Assembly: GCA_031763025.1 (NCBI GenBank)
Contig: JASSKH010000017.1
Coordinates: 2,875,924 to 2,939,923 of the forward strand
DNA: 64,000 nucleotides
DNA from: Macrocystis pyrifera
Taxonomy: Eukaryota > Sar > Phaeophyceae > Laminariales > Laminariaceae
Direction: 5' to 3'
Made by a program: the position numbers and the translations under genes. A model generated the notes under the pieces. That model was not told where the DNA came from, made no database searches, and worked only from the letters and a program-made list of their open reading frames with translations. Of this stretch, positions 55,211-64,000 are shown one piece after another (the stretch's first letter is position 1; each line of letters starts with the position of its first letter).

Positions 55211-56205
55211 AGCAGTTATCATTGGCTCGAATGACTTATTTAAGGGCAAGCAACAAATGAGTACGACTCGCCCCCCCCTCCGCCACCGTAGCATGTTTGT
55301 CACGGGAGGGAGGGAGGGAGGAAGCTGGAGGACTACAAGTACGACCAAATTAGCGTGGGGATGACATGCAACAGACGAGGAGTAGGATATATTTTACGGT
55401 TTGGATGAAGTTGCCCGGGTAATGTGGGTAAATGATGGAGGATAAATAATACACGGCGCGGAAATAGAAAACGGCGCCTTCCGGTAGTTACGGTACAGTA
55501 ACGCGGTCTCTCTATAGTGTCGGTTGCCCGCTATAATGGAAACAAGTGAGAGGCTGACTATATATAAACGGTTGCAACGTTTGACTGCGATCGCAGATTT
55601 GAAAAATAAATACATATCGATGACGCCCGGAAAAAAAAAAACGAATGAGATTGGAGGACTCGTTACTTTATTGGTTGACGAAAAAAATGTACCTGTTACA
55701 TTTTATTCAAGTTAAAATTGTCACGGAAAAAAAAAAAAACTGGCCACCGCAAAGTTCGAACTCACGCAATAGTAATTTAATGAAGGCCAAAGTACCACTT
55801 TAGACCATAAAGGCACAAAATCAGCTTATATTCCGTTGGAAACCAGTTCGCATCTAACACATACCCTTGTAGATTCATGGGGTTCGTCTCCCCCCCAAAA
55901 AAACAATCCTCCGTCGAACCCATGACACGTTTTCACCAATATGCCTATAACTTTGTTTTAATCTAATTCATTGTTAGGCTTGAAGTGGGTCAAAACATAT
56001 ACCAGGTACCTGATATGTTTTCGTTTCGGTAATTTTATGTCGGGTCCTACAGGGGATTGAGGACTATTCCGATTCCATTAAAAGGCTGTGCTACGTAGCT
56101 TGACAAATCTTCTGTTGTTTTTGGTTGGGCCATAGTTGTTGATGTGTGAGGATTTGCGTGCGATTAAGTCTCTTCTTCCGGATGGTCAACACGTCATGGT
56201 GAGCT
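55211..56205. other. Intergenic DNA with one tRNA-like scrap
   Basis: A GGGA tetranucleotide run lies at 55306-55320. Near 55738-55800 the minus strand has TGAGTTCGAACTTTGCGGTG, a weak B box. No gene is supported. Confidence 0.4.
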
Positions 56206-56568
56206 TTACAGCGGTCTCCTGCGATTAGGAATAGGGCCATTCGAAAGCTCTTGTGAAGTACTTTCCGAGGTATATTTCATATGCGCCCAATTCCTGTAGA
56301 ACCCTGCCAAAAGTAACCAAAACTCCCAACATTGGGTCCCAGATGCTTCCACCATATAACGTCTGTGGAATCGCTTGGCACTCAGATGGGATTGACCAGT
56401 ATTGTAGTGTGTACGCTTAGACCAGAGTGCCGGTGGTTCGACAATACGCGGTCTAGGAATTGAGGCAAGCGCAAAGTCACGGTTAGGTGAACTTGTACGA
56501 AAAACTTCAGTAGAAGAGAAGACGACGATGGTGTGGTGACCCCAAGCCACAAACTTGAATATGTCCAT
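56206..56568 (-). CDS. Orphan ORF, 120 codons, function unknown
   Basis: A single open frame starting MDIFKFVAWGHHTIVVFSS with mixed, protein-like composition: Trp, Tyr, His and Arg are well spread and there is no low complexity. No repeat family overlaps it. It has no recognisable domain, and no splice sites stand out. It could be an intronless gene, part of a larger gene, or chance. Confidence 0.25.
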   Translation of the reverse strand: MDIFKFVAWGHHTIVVFSSTEVFRTSSPNRDFALASIPRPRIVEPPALWSKRTHYNTGQSHLSAKRFHRRYMVEASGTQCWEFWLLLAGFYRNWAHMKYTSESTSQELSNGPIPNRRRPL

Positions 56569-58169
56569 CAGACAGAGCTCTCGAAGAGCATGTTGCAGGA
56601 GAGAGATGAAGGAGGAGAGAGGAGTGAGCTGGCAGGGCTCGTGTGCTCGCAGCTCAGAAGATGAAGCATGACCCCAAAATTAAACCCAAAGGATATTAGT
56701 CCAAAAATCCATGAGGGCCCTAGCCTATCTCCCGGAACATTCCACTGGTATTCCAGGGTGTCTGGTATTCCAAGTGCTCTCTTTGGCCGAATCTAACAGT
56801 CCCGTGTTAATATCTGACATATGTACGTACGTAGATACTTCCATGATACTCATGACAAAGCTTAGGCAACTGCACAACCTCTGGTGTGTACCTGTGTGTA
56901 CTTTACTTACAGTCCTGTCTTACGAGTGACTATGATGTGCTATACTGCTCTCTACCTATGATATGAGTACTGTAGTTTGCTATGCTACCAGAAAGTACTC
57001 GTTATGTGTACGAGTGTACACAAGAATGTGGAAGACCTGCTGTTGCGTACTGGTACTGTATCACATGAACACCGTGATGCGGACCAGATAACTACTCCTA
57101 GATGGTACTGCCTACGTACGGTAGTACAAGCTACGTTGTACCAGGAAACCCTGCATTTTCAAGCAGCGACTAGATGATACTTACTAGGTATAATCTCTAA
57201 TACGACCCCTCGATGCGTTAACACGCCGAATTGAACTGAATTCCGAAGTTCAACTCTGTAAAAATGTGCTCGATACTTCTGCGTTAGATGCCATACTTTC
57301 AAAAAACACACACAACAACGTGATGATTGTTGCGGGGAAAGTACTCAACATACGCTACTGAGGGCTAACTCATTCTGCTACAATACCCGGGGGGTTACAC
57401 AAAACAAGCCGATGTAAAATATTCTGCTCTGCCACTATACGCGTTTCTGCATGTCTTTCGCAAGATTAGACCACAATACTATAATCATCAGACGTGGGCT
57501 ACATTTCAGTCAGTTAAACGACAAAGGAATATTAGATGTTAGTAATAGTATAAGACAGTAACTTTGTTCATGATTCCGCAACAAGAATAGGAGTGCACAA
57601 ACTATCTACGTTCCTGCCACCCACAAAAGAAAGGAGGATATTATTGGCACTGCCAGCTTAGCTGTACAAGACATACTGTTTTTAGAGAGACATCGCCCCT
57701 CGTGTATTCTAATCTCCCATTTGGACTATCCAGGTGACGGGTTCTCCTGCCATACATCCTGACCTTCTGGAGTTGACGTAGCCGAGTTTAGTATTCAACT
57801 ACCCAATCGAAAATACGAATTCGACTTGGCTACAATGTACCCTTACTTGATACTCACTGCGATGTATCGCGATCTTGCACATCCGGCCGTTACTGCACTG
57901 TAGGGAGATGGATGAGATAGCACGCTACCGATCAACGTAAGAAAAAATTTCCAGTGATCCGTTCGTTGACCAAGGAATTGAATCTCTATCCGCCCCGATA
58001 CTCTACAGCTTCGGTAAGATAGATAATGCAGCTCATACTTCCAGTGGCTTGACCTTGCTGGTGCAGACGCTGGTGGTCGCCCAATGTGCTTGAAACGTTA
58101 TCCTTTTTTTATTTTTTTAGCGCCCCACGGATCCTGTGCTTAGAATTGGAGGTTTACCTTGTGTTGAAT
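56569..58169. other. 1.6 kb unassigned DNA
   Basis: Plain sequence without recognised repeats or coding evidence. Confidence 0.4.
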
Positions 58170-58796
58170 GAAGTTTGATTGGTAGGTAACTTCCTTCCCC
58201 CGAAGACTGATTGTTGTCTCAGCTCCGCCTCCACTGTTCATCAGTCAGTGTCTGCTTCTTGGTCCCGATGTCGATGGGCTCTCCGTGCTGGAAGAACAGG
58301 AAGCCTGAAGTTAGCTTGCGGGTTTACACGAAAGCCGAAGTCACCAGTGGCTCTTGATCGTCCTGTGTTGGTTCCGCAGATCCTGTCCCGGGGTTTGTCT
58401 ACGGTTGTCCCTCCGCTTTCGTGAGCGTATGGACCTCCTTCAGCTGACGGTTGGTCTCTGTATTCTTTGTCTTGGTCTCGGCTCGTGCGGAGGCGCGAGT
58501 CAGACACAGTTCTCGAGCAGCTGACACGACCCCTGGTGACTGAGGTGGTGGTGTCTCAGCCGATGCTCCGGTGATGCCTCATGATGATGATCCAGCTGCT
58601 GATCGGGTGATTCCAGATGATCTTGATCCAGTGATGCCAGACGTTGATGCTTCGGTGATCCCAGACGTTGATGCTCTGATGATCCCAGTTGCTCGTGGTC
58701 CGACTATCCCAGATAGTGAGGATGCTCCGATGGCCTCAGAATCTGATGTTGATGATCCGATGATTCCGGGTGATGCTCCAGGGAGTGAAAGACGTC
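58170..58796 (-). pseudogene. Possible copia linker region (Ser/Thr/Gly-rich), decayed
   Basis: The minus frame at 58579-58806 is low-complexity: ASTSGITEASTSGITGSRSS. Such linkers occur between integrase and RT in copia polyproteins. A copia protease and gag lie on the same strand at 60250-61290, beyond the inserted TIR element. The plus strand gives an acidic repeat instead (DPVMPDVDASVIPDVDALMI), so the reading is uncertain. Confidence 0.35.
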
Positions 58797-58799
58797 TTA

Positions 58800-59572
58800 G
58801 GGCCACTCCTAACGAACCGAAAAAAAATCACGATCAGTGACTTTTTGGCATGCCAAAAGATCACGATCCGTGACATTTCAGTTCTAACGAAAAAAGCCGA
58901 AGAACGTCGCGTTTCGTGATATTTTCAAATAGTTAAAATTCTGATGTTTCAAACCCAACGTTGTTTGGGGGTGGAGCCAACTCTCGAGAGTGGGGCACGG
59001 TCAGGCCGGGCTGGGCCGTCCGCACCTGGCCCAGCCCGTGACATATTCGAATCACGGGCCGGAGCCTGACCCAGCCTGCGAGATTCCAACTTCACCGACC
59101 GTCGGCCAAGCTCGTTTCGCGAGATTCCATCTCGCAGGTCGCCGCAGGCCGTCTGCCTGGCCTGGCCTGTGACATCCTCAGGTCATTTTCGCGTTTGTCT
59201 TCCAGCAGAGGCTCCTCCTCCTGGAAATTTCGAGGCCACAACCTCCTCGTTAGCCCGCGCCCAGCGGTGTCTTTGGGTAGCCGCCCGTTGTCCACAAGCG
59301 GCGTACGAAGCAGAGTCTGCCATGCCCCTATACCGACCTTCGGATACCGTTGGTGCGCGTGGGTTGCGTAGTGCCTTGATCAGGCGTATTTTGAGACACG
59401 ACAAATGTCACGAATCGTGATTTTCTTTTTTTACGCAAAAGCTAAAACAATTGGCGTCATGAATCGTGATTTTTTTGTCGTGTTTTTTGTCGTGATTCAC
59501 GACAAAAAAAAACACGATTCACGACAAAAATCTCACGAATCGTGTTTTTTTTTTGTTCGTTAGGAGTGGCCT
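58800..59572. mobile_element. 773-bp TIR element with TTA target duplication
   Basis: The left end GGGCCACTCCTAACGAACCG and the right end CGTTAGGAGTGGCCT are inverted repeats, flanked by TTA at 58797-58799 and 59573-59575. That pattern fits PIF/Harbinger. Subterminal CACGATTCGTGA-like words occur many times near the right end (59405-59545) and a few times near the left. Such repeats often bind the transposase. There is no coding frame, so it is non-autonomous. It appears to interrupt copia sequence. Confidence 0.88.
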
Positions 59573-59575
59573 TTA

Positions 59576-60249
59576 GTGCTTTGTTGGGGATTTTCTACAC
59601 CCAGTTTCCTCCTCCGAGATCCGGAATGAGTATCTATCGGTGTAGTCGAAATCCACACACACACGTGACCGGAGGTTCTGCCCCCGATGCCCTCTTGGCG
59701 TGCGTGCTGTCCAAGGTCTCCTCTACGCTTGCATTGAGTGTCGTACTGGCAGTCTCGTGATGCGGTGCATCCGGTGTGTCTCCAGCCGAAGTGGAAGATT
59801 CGACCCAGGGCGAAACAGCAGATGCGTCCCCCGGTAAAATAGAAGATGTAGCTTCTGATGATGATGACGACACTCCAGCATCTTGCGGTAACGTTCCAGT
59901 CTGATGGCGTTCCGGTCCCTGATGAAAATATTTAGTCGTTGGTGATGGTGTTCCGGCCCCTTGTGAGGGTGCTCCAGCTCCCGCCGATGACGCTCCGGCT
60001 GTTGTTGTCCATGATTTGTCCTCCTAGGAACTCCAGAAGGTTGCTTGCGTATTGCTGCGGTCTGTCTAGAATGTACACTCGTTGGCGCTCTATCTCTGCA
60101 ACAGTATCCTCCACGGGCGTGCTGTCCTAGATTGCGCTCGTTGGCGTTTCGTCCCAGCGACAGACATTGGCGTCCTCAGTCGTGTTGTTACCGCTCCTTA
60201 GTATGCACTTGTTCTTGCCCGCAGGGGTTCGTCCATCATGCTTGGATAC
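59576..60249 (-). pseudogene. Decayed copia-like interior
   Basis: Minus frames such as SPWVESSTSAGDTPDAPHHE and VAEIERQRVYILDRPQQYAS continue the direction of the protease fragment. No integrase catalytic motif can be read. The assignment rests on position and strand. Confidence 0.3.
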
Positions 60250-61290
60250 CCTGTTCGGTTGGGGCGTTGTTAGTGGCGTTTCTATCGTGCCTCCCAGAGC
60301 GCGAAGAAATACTTCGTACGAGCAAACCTTTGTCCTCAGGGCGCTGATTCAGCGGAAACAAGGCGTTGCTGTCGAAATGTAGGTGGGAGTTCCGCATCTC
60401 GAGGATGGTGCTTACTCCCGAGTTCAATGCTTTGACCAAAGAGAAAGGGTCGAGTCCCAATCCAGATACGATCATGGCGGAGATTCAAACCGAAACGCGC
60501 TGTCCTGCCTAAGCGACGATGTACCCCGAGATAGTCCCAGCTGCCGTCCTGAAAAATTATCGTCACCGGCGATTACGATGGTCTTCGGCTTCTCTGTTAA
60601 TAATAATAGCAGCTCCTTGAGATCCCGCATGCTGTCCTGCAGCTTTGGAATTAGCTTGTCGTCCGGCAAGTGGTCCGACGCGCCGCTGCCCACAACCATC
60701 GTAAACCTGTCAGACATGGGGTGCAAACCCATTCCGCCGTCACCTACCACCAGTCCCGTAAACGCCATCCCCTTGTCGAAGTTGGACGGTTCCTCGTCGT
60801 CGTTGACGGGAGGTGATATCGCGCTCAGTACAGCAGAGGCGATGCGAGCGCCGATGTTCTGCGATGGGTAACATTCCGAGCCGTTGTGAGAGGTAGTCTT
60901 GTGTACAAAACACCACTTCTGCTCAGCTTCATCGTTGGATCCTGCTTTGATTTTGGAAGATTCGTTGTTCTTCTGCTTGTCGTGGGCTCCAGTAGACTTG
61001 CTGTTGTTTCTGAACTTGTTGTACTTACTTGTTGACCAGTTCTTAAACAGGCTGCTGACCCTCCCCGCTCGTACCAGTCGAGTCTCCGTGCTTGTCGACG
61101 AGAAGTGCTGCTGCTTTTCCGTTAGTATAGAGGAATGTGTAGAGATCTTCGTTTGCCTTGCCGAAGTCAGCAATTGCCCTGTCGAGCGAAGATTGAGCTC
61201 CCGTGTCGGTCGTTGCTTCGGTTGGCCGGGGCTTTCCTATGATCAGGCTTGCAATGTCTCGGCCCCCGCGACGACGAGCACTACCGCCAG
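60250..61290 (-). pseudogene. Ty1/copia gag zinc knuckle and protease fragment
   Basis: The minus frame at 61173-60472 contains KWCFVHKTTSHNGSECYPSQ, a C-x2-H-x4-H-x4-C knuckle of the gag end. About 70 residues later FTMVVGSGASDHLPDDKLIP follows. That is the copia aspartic protease active site, with Gly in place of the catalytic Asp of the usual D-S-G-A-S. PKTIVIAGDDNFSG follows, as expected for the flap side. After a frameshift, GVSTILEMRNSHLHFD (60430-60380) continues the family. The lost Asp and the frameshifts show it is inactive. Gag packages element RNA and the protease cleaves the polyprotein. Confidence 0.85.
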
Positions 61291-61535
61291 TTTCTTATGC
61301 TAATCGCGAAAATCGCCTGGCCTGCGGCCATCGAACTTAGCATTGGCGAGGTTGCCGCTGTTGTTGAAAGCTGAATCCCGCATGATGATGGGTACTGTAG
61401 TACTTGGTCAAGCGATCTTGTTAGATGCCCGCAGTCAGTCGTAGTCCGAACCGAATGCGCGGTATTGAAGTCCTACAGCAGAGCTCCGTGATGGGGTCAC
61501 TTGTCACACTGTGCTCGGCGATCCCGATGTTCTTT
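61291..61535. other. Unassigned, upstream of copia gag
   Basis: Expected to hold gag start and leader of the copia copy, but no LTR is visible. Confidence 0.35.
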
Positions 61536-61806
61536 TATAACTCAGCGCTGACTGAGTAGCTCAGTGGTCTATCCTTTATAAACGAACAAAAGAAGTCCGG
61601 GATTCGAGTCCCGCCAGACGTCGTATTTCCGCTTTTTCTGCCGTGAGTAGAAGAATGGAAAATCAAGCGGAGCGAACCGCTTGAATAGAAAGAACACACG
61701 ACTAGGGAGGGGGGCAATATGAAGGGAAAACCAGGCGCTGATTAGGGACTTGATCAACCCCGGAGGATGTTATTGGCGGGAGGCCGTATCGAGCCCAAAG
61801 GTACCT
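61536..61806 (+). mobile_element. SINE family C, complete copy
   Basis: The tRNA-like head has CTGAGTAGCTCAGTGGTCTA (A box, 61552-61571) and CCGGGATTCGAGTCCCGCCA (B box, 61598-61617), 34 bp apart as in tRNA genes. A body follows with CGCACGACTAGGGAGG-like and CCAGGCGCTGATTAGGGACT segments and ends at GAGCCCAAAGGTACC. The body recurs at 63640-63835. Confidence 0.85.
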
Positions 61807-61877
61807 TTAGAAACGAAAACCGGAGGCTTTAAATTTACCATACGTACACGTATGCTACAGCAGTGTTGCGCCTAACG

Positions 61878-62364
61878 TGATATGAGCGAGGTACTCATGG
61901 GCTATAGATATAATATAGTCGGCAGTTTCGTAGTCTCACGAATAAGAAAATAATCTAAAGAATGGATTAACCCGTTGGATATCCCGCTAGTCGCGAGTAA
62001 TGTTCTTTTAGGAATGTTCCCTAGGGTGGATAACCCGTTAGACGAAAGTAATGTTCCTTAACGCAGATAGGACCATGAAGTGAGAAATTCTTTTATCAGC
62101 AGAAGAACGATCGGTAGCCATAGGAAAGTTCTGTAGGAGTACATCAGATAAGAGGAACTTAGGAGAACTTGTGGCGTGGGCTGGGACGAGTATATGTAGG
62201 CGTCGAGTCCCTCCCCCCTACCTCTCACTTCTCTGCCAGAGCACCTCCTCAGCTCTCGCCATCAATAAAGGAGATCTCAACTAGAAGAAGCGAAGCACTG
62301 CTCTCCAGCTGCCAGAAACACCTGCGTCCCTTACCCTTACCCTACCCGGGTCACCACTTTCACA
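61878..62364 (+). mobile_element. LTR, 487 bp (solo as far as seen)
   Basis: TGATATGAGCGAGGTACTCA to CACTTTCACA matches 25499-25988 along its length. It has a TATA-like CTATAGATATAAT and is followed by TGGCGTCGTCGG, a possible primer binding site. It runs opposite to the nearby copia fragments and no second LTR is present, so it does not belong to them. Confidence 0.82.
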
Positions 62365-62519
62365 TCTGGCGTCGTCGGAAGGATCACACTAACAGGTTAC
62401 AGGTATATGCTATAATACACCAATAGTACTGCTGTACGAGCAGAATACGGCATTGCCGCAGTAGTGCCGCGTAGGATATACAGGTGATGCAGTACCCTCG
62501 GCGAAACTATTATTTTACA
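62365..62519. other. Short unassigned stretch after the LTR
   Basis: It contains GTACTGCTGTACGAGCAG at 62428-62445. No further internal element sequence is recognised. Confidence 0.3.
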
Positions 62520-62870
62520 CCTCGGAGAACGTACACTAATCTACGTTGTGGGGCCCAACACAGGAACGCGGTAACGTGCTAACATATTGTTAGCACTGGA
62601 GGAGCGATCACGGGAACGCGTCAATATGGTGTTAACTGGGAATCCACGAACGTGCACATGCCTTAACGTTATGTTGCTGCTCGGTCTCGTCCAGCTCTGG
62701 TACAGTAACATGTGCTATGCCGTGATCAGTCCTTGAATTAACACTGTAACATAGTGTTAGGCTTTGACCAAACACGTGCATCACTCTAACGTGCCCAGAT
62801 CGACATCCGCATATTTACTAACACGATAACATAATGTTATTTATTATGCTTGCCTTCCGACAATATAGCG
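62520..62870. repeat. GTTATGTTA-type satellite, third block (inverted)
   Basis: The reverse complement matches 27720-27990 and part of 24215-25030 (for example CAGTAACATGTGCTATGCCG against CGGCATAACATAATGTTACTG). It resumes at 63955-64000. Confidence 0.8.
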
Positions 62871-63019
62871 TAGATACCGTTCCTTTCTAAACCGGATATC
62901 CTTCCGTAAATCAGTAGTATCCCTCATACGCTTCTCTGCCAGCCGTTTCCCAATTTCCATTCCCCACATCTGTTATTGATGACGCAGCGTTAGACACAAC
63001 ACACTATCATACTGTTGTT

Positions 63020-63236
63020 CGTTAATAGAAGATAGACCACTGAACTACTCAGTCAGCGCTGACTGAGTAGCGCCCAAAGGTACTTATTTTGTTCGTTTAT
63101 AAAGGATAGACCACTGAGCTACTCAGTCAGTTATAAAGGACAGACCACTGGGCTACTCAGTCAGTTATAAAGGACAGACCACTGAGCTACTCAGTCAGCG
63201 CTGACTGAGTAGCTCAGTGGTCTATCCTTTATAAAC
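63020..63236. repeat. Array of palindromic SINE C heads
   Basis: The tRNA-like head (CCACTGAGCTACTCAGTCAG in minus orientation) occurs about five times in 33-36-bp steps and ends in head-to-head palindromes CTACTCAGTCAGCGCTGACTGAGTAG at 63047-63072 and 63190-63215. The phrase GCGCCCAAAGGTACTTATTT at 63071 is the tail of a SINE C joined to a new head. Confidence 0.88.
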
Positions 63237-63249
63237 GAGAAGACAACGC

Positions 63250-63620
63250 TTACGTCACCGTCATGACAGCTTCTGCTGTCGACAACGACAACGTAACACA
63301 CCTCTGCGTGCTACTTGCCCAACTGATGGTCGCACCCCCTAGGGTAATTACCGTCCCCGATACCGAGCGCTTATCGTTCGACGTATCAGCATAATCACCA
63401 TCTCTATACGCAGTCAAATCCAATCCCGAGCCCCGCACAAAAGTCAATCCCATAATCCTGGTCCCGTGGAGGTAAGCCATAATATTCAAAACTGTCTTCC
63501 AGTGCCTCTCCGTTGGGTTGTGGGAGTGGCGCGCCACAGCACGCACAGCGTTCGAGATGTCCGGCCTCGTCATGGTCGACAGCCACATCAAGCTGCCCAC
63601 AGCCTCCCTGTACGGCCAGT
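63250..63620 (-). pseudogene. Ty1/copia RT/RNase H fragment
   Basis: The minus frame at 63600-63250 reads GSLMWLSTMTRPDISNAVRA, ARHSHNPTERHWKTVLNIMA and YLHGTRIMGLTF. It then reads YRDGDYADTSNDKRSVSGTV and LSLSTAEA. These are the conserved connection and RNase H motifs of copia polyproteins: TRPDI, HW..VLR.L.YL.GT, ..D.DYA.....R.S.SG and LST.EAE. The fragment is cut on both sides, by SINE C at one end and the head array at the other. RNase H would remove RNA from the RNA-DNA hybrid. This copy is dead. Confidence 0.92.
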
Positions 63621-63639
63621 CTCCTCAAATGCAAAAGGG

Positions 63640-63835
63640 AAATCAGGTGGAGAGAACCACCATAAAATAACACTCGACCAGAGAGCCGAAAGTGGAGTGA
63701 ACCACTTGAGTAAAATAACGCACGACTAGGGAGGGGGACAATATGAAGGACAAACCAGGCGCTGATTAGGGGCATGATCAACCCCGGAGGATGTTATCGG
63801 TGGGAGGCCGTATCCAGCCCAAAGGTACTTCTTTC
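63640..63835 (+). mobile_element. SINE family C body without head
   Basis: From GAACCACTTGAGTAAAATAA through CCAGGCGCTGATTAGGGGCA to CAGCCCAAAGGTACTT it matches 61670-61806. The head is missing at the left. An inverted head follows at the right (63836-63930). Confidence 0.83.
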
Positions 63836-63930
63836 GTTCGTTTATCAAGGATAGACCACTGAGCTACTCAGTCGGCGCTGGCTGAGCTGACTGAGTAGCT
63901 CAGTGGTCTATCCTTTATAAACGAACAACT
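63836..63930. repeat. Head-to-head SINE C palindrome
   Basis: GTTCGTTTATCAAGGATAGA to CTACTCAGTCGGCGCTGGCT, then GACTGAGTAGCTCAGTGGTC to TTTATAAACGAAC, form a near-perfect inverted repeat with arms of about 42 bp. Confidence 0.9.
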
Positions 63931-64000
63931 GTTACCCTTAGGAGGAGTGGTATACATAACACCCTAACGTTACGCTACCATGTTCGCCAGCACTACTAAA

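Noticed and set aside
61547-61620. Functional tRNA gene
   Set aside because: A and B boxes are good, but the acceptor strands (GACTGAG at the start, CCAGACG at the end) do not pair and a SINE body follows.

Overview
This is nuclear DNA of a eukaryote with a large, repeat-rich genome. The one convincing gene has seven exons, GT-AG introns of 0.5 to 1.4 kb and GTRAG donors. The rest is mostly transposon debris, tRNA-derived SINEs, MITEs, minisatellites and degenerate satellites. There are no bacterial operons, ribosome binding sites or CRISPR arrays. A photosynthetic stramenopile, most likely a brown alga, is my best guess from the retroelement style (copia with a C-x2-H-x4-H-x4-C knuckle, a LINE with a YADD-type RT) and the intron style. 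That assignment is an inference and would need a database search.

Layout. 1-7 kb: unique DNA, a degenerate GTCGATACG satellite, a polyG-separated tandem repeat of about 145 bp, a segment also present near 50 kb, and the first MITEs. 7-18.7 kb: broken copies of one LINE family (RT palm, C-terminal domain, long pyrimidine-rich 3' UTR ending in AAC or AC repeats), interleaved with MITEs, two SINE families and a roughly 550-bp element called E here. 19-22 kb: element F, including two arms in inverted orientation. 22.7-28 kb: two satellites (one with a TTGTCCGGACAA core), a nested fold-back element carrying LTR pieces, and more MITEs. 28-32.6 kb: low-repeat DNA with no supported gene.

32,679-39,277, minus strand: a multi-pass membrane protein of about 349 residues and unknown function. 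It appears to contain a 7-nt micro-exon and a one-base deletion in exon 6. Its introns hold a SINE, damaged MITEs, a LINE tail and very long poly-G tracts.

40-58 kb: SINEs, MITEs, microsatellites, further copies of the 5-kb segment, weak candidate exons near 48.7-49.3 kb and a 19-bp minisatellite at 52.3 kb. 58-64 kb: minus-strand copia fragments split by a TTA-flanked TIR element, a third tRNA-derived SINE, a solo LTR, and an array of palindromic tRNA-like heads.

The most unusual observation is a set of very short words of the form TA-core-TA (CCAGG/CCTGG, TTAA, CAGCAG/CTGCTG, CTCG) scattered through the window. In three independent repeat families a copy carrying TACCAGGTA/TACCTGGTA can be aligned to sister copies lacking it. 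The difference is a 5-bp core plus one duplicated TA. These look like micro-insertions or transposon excision footprints at TA sites.
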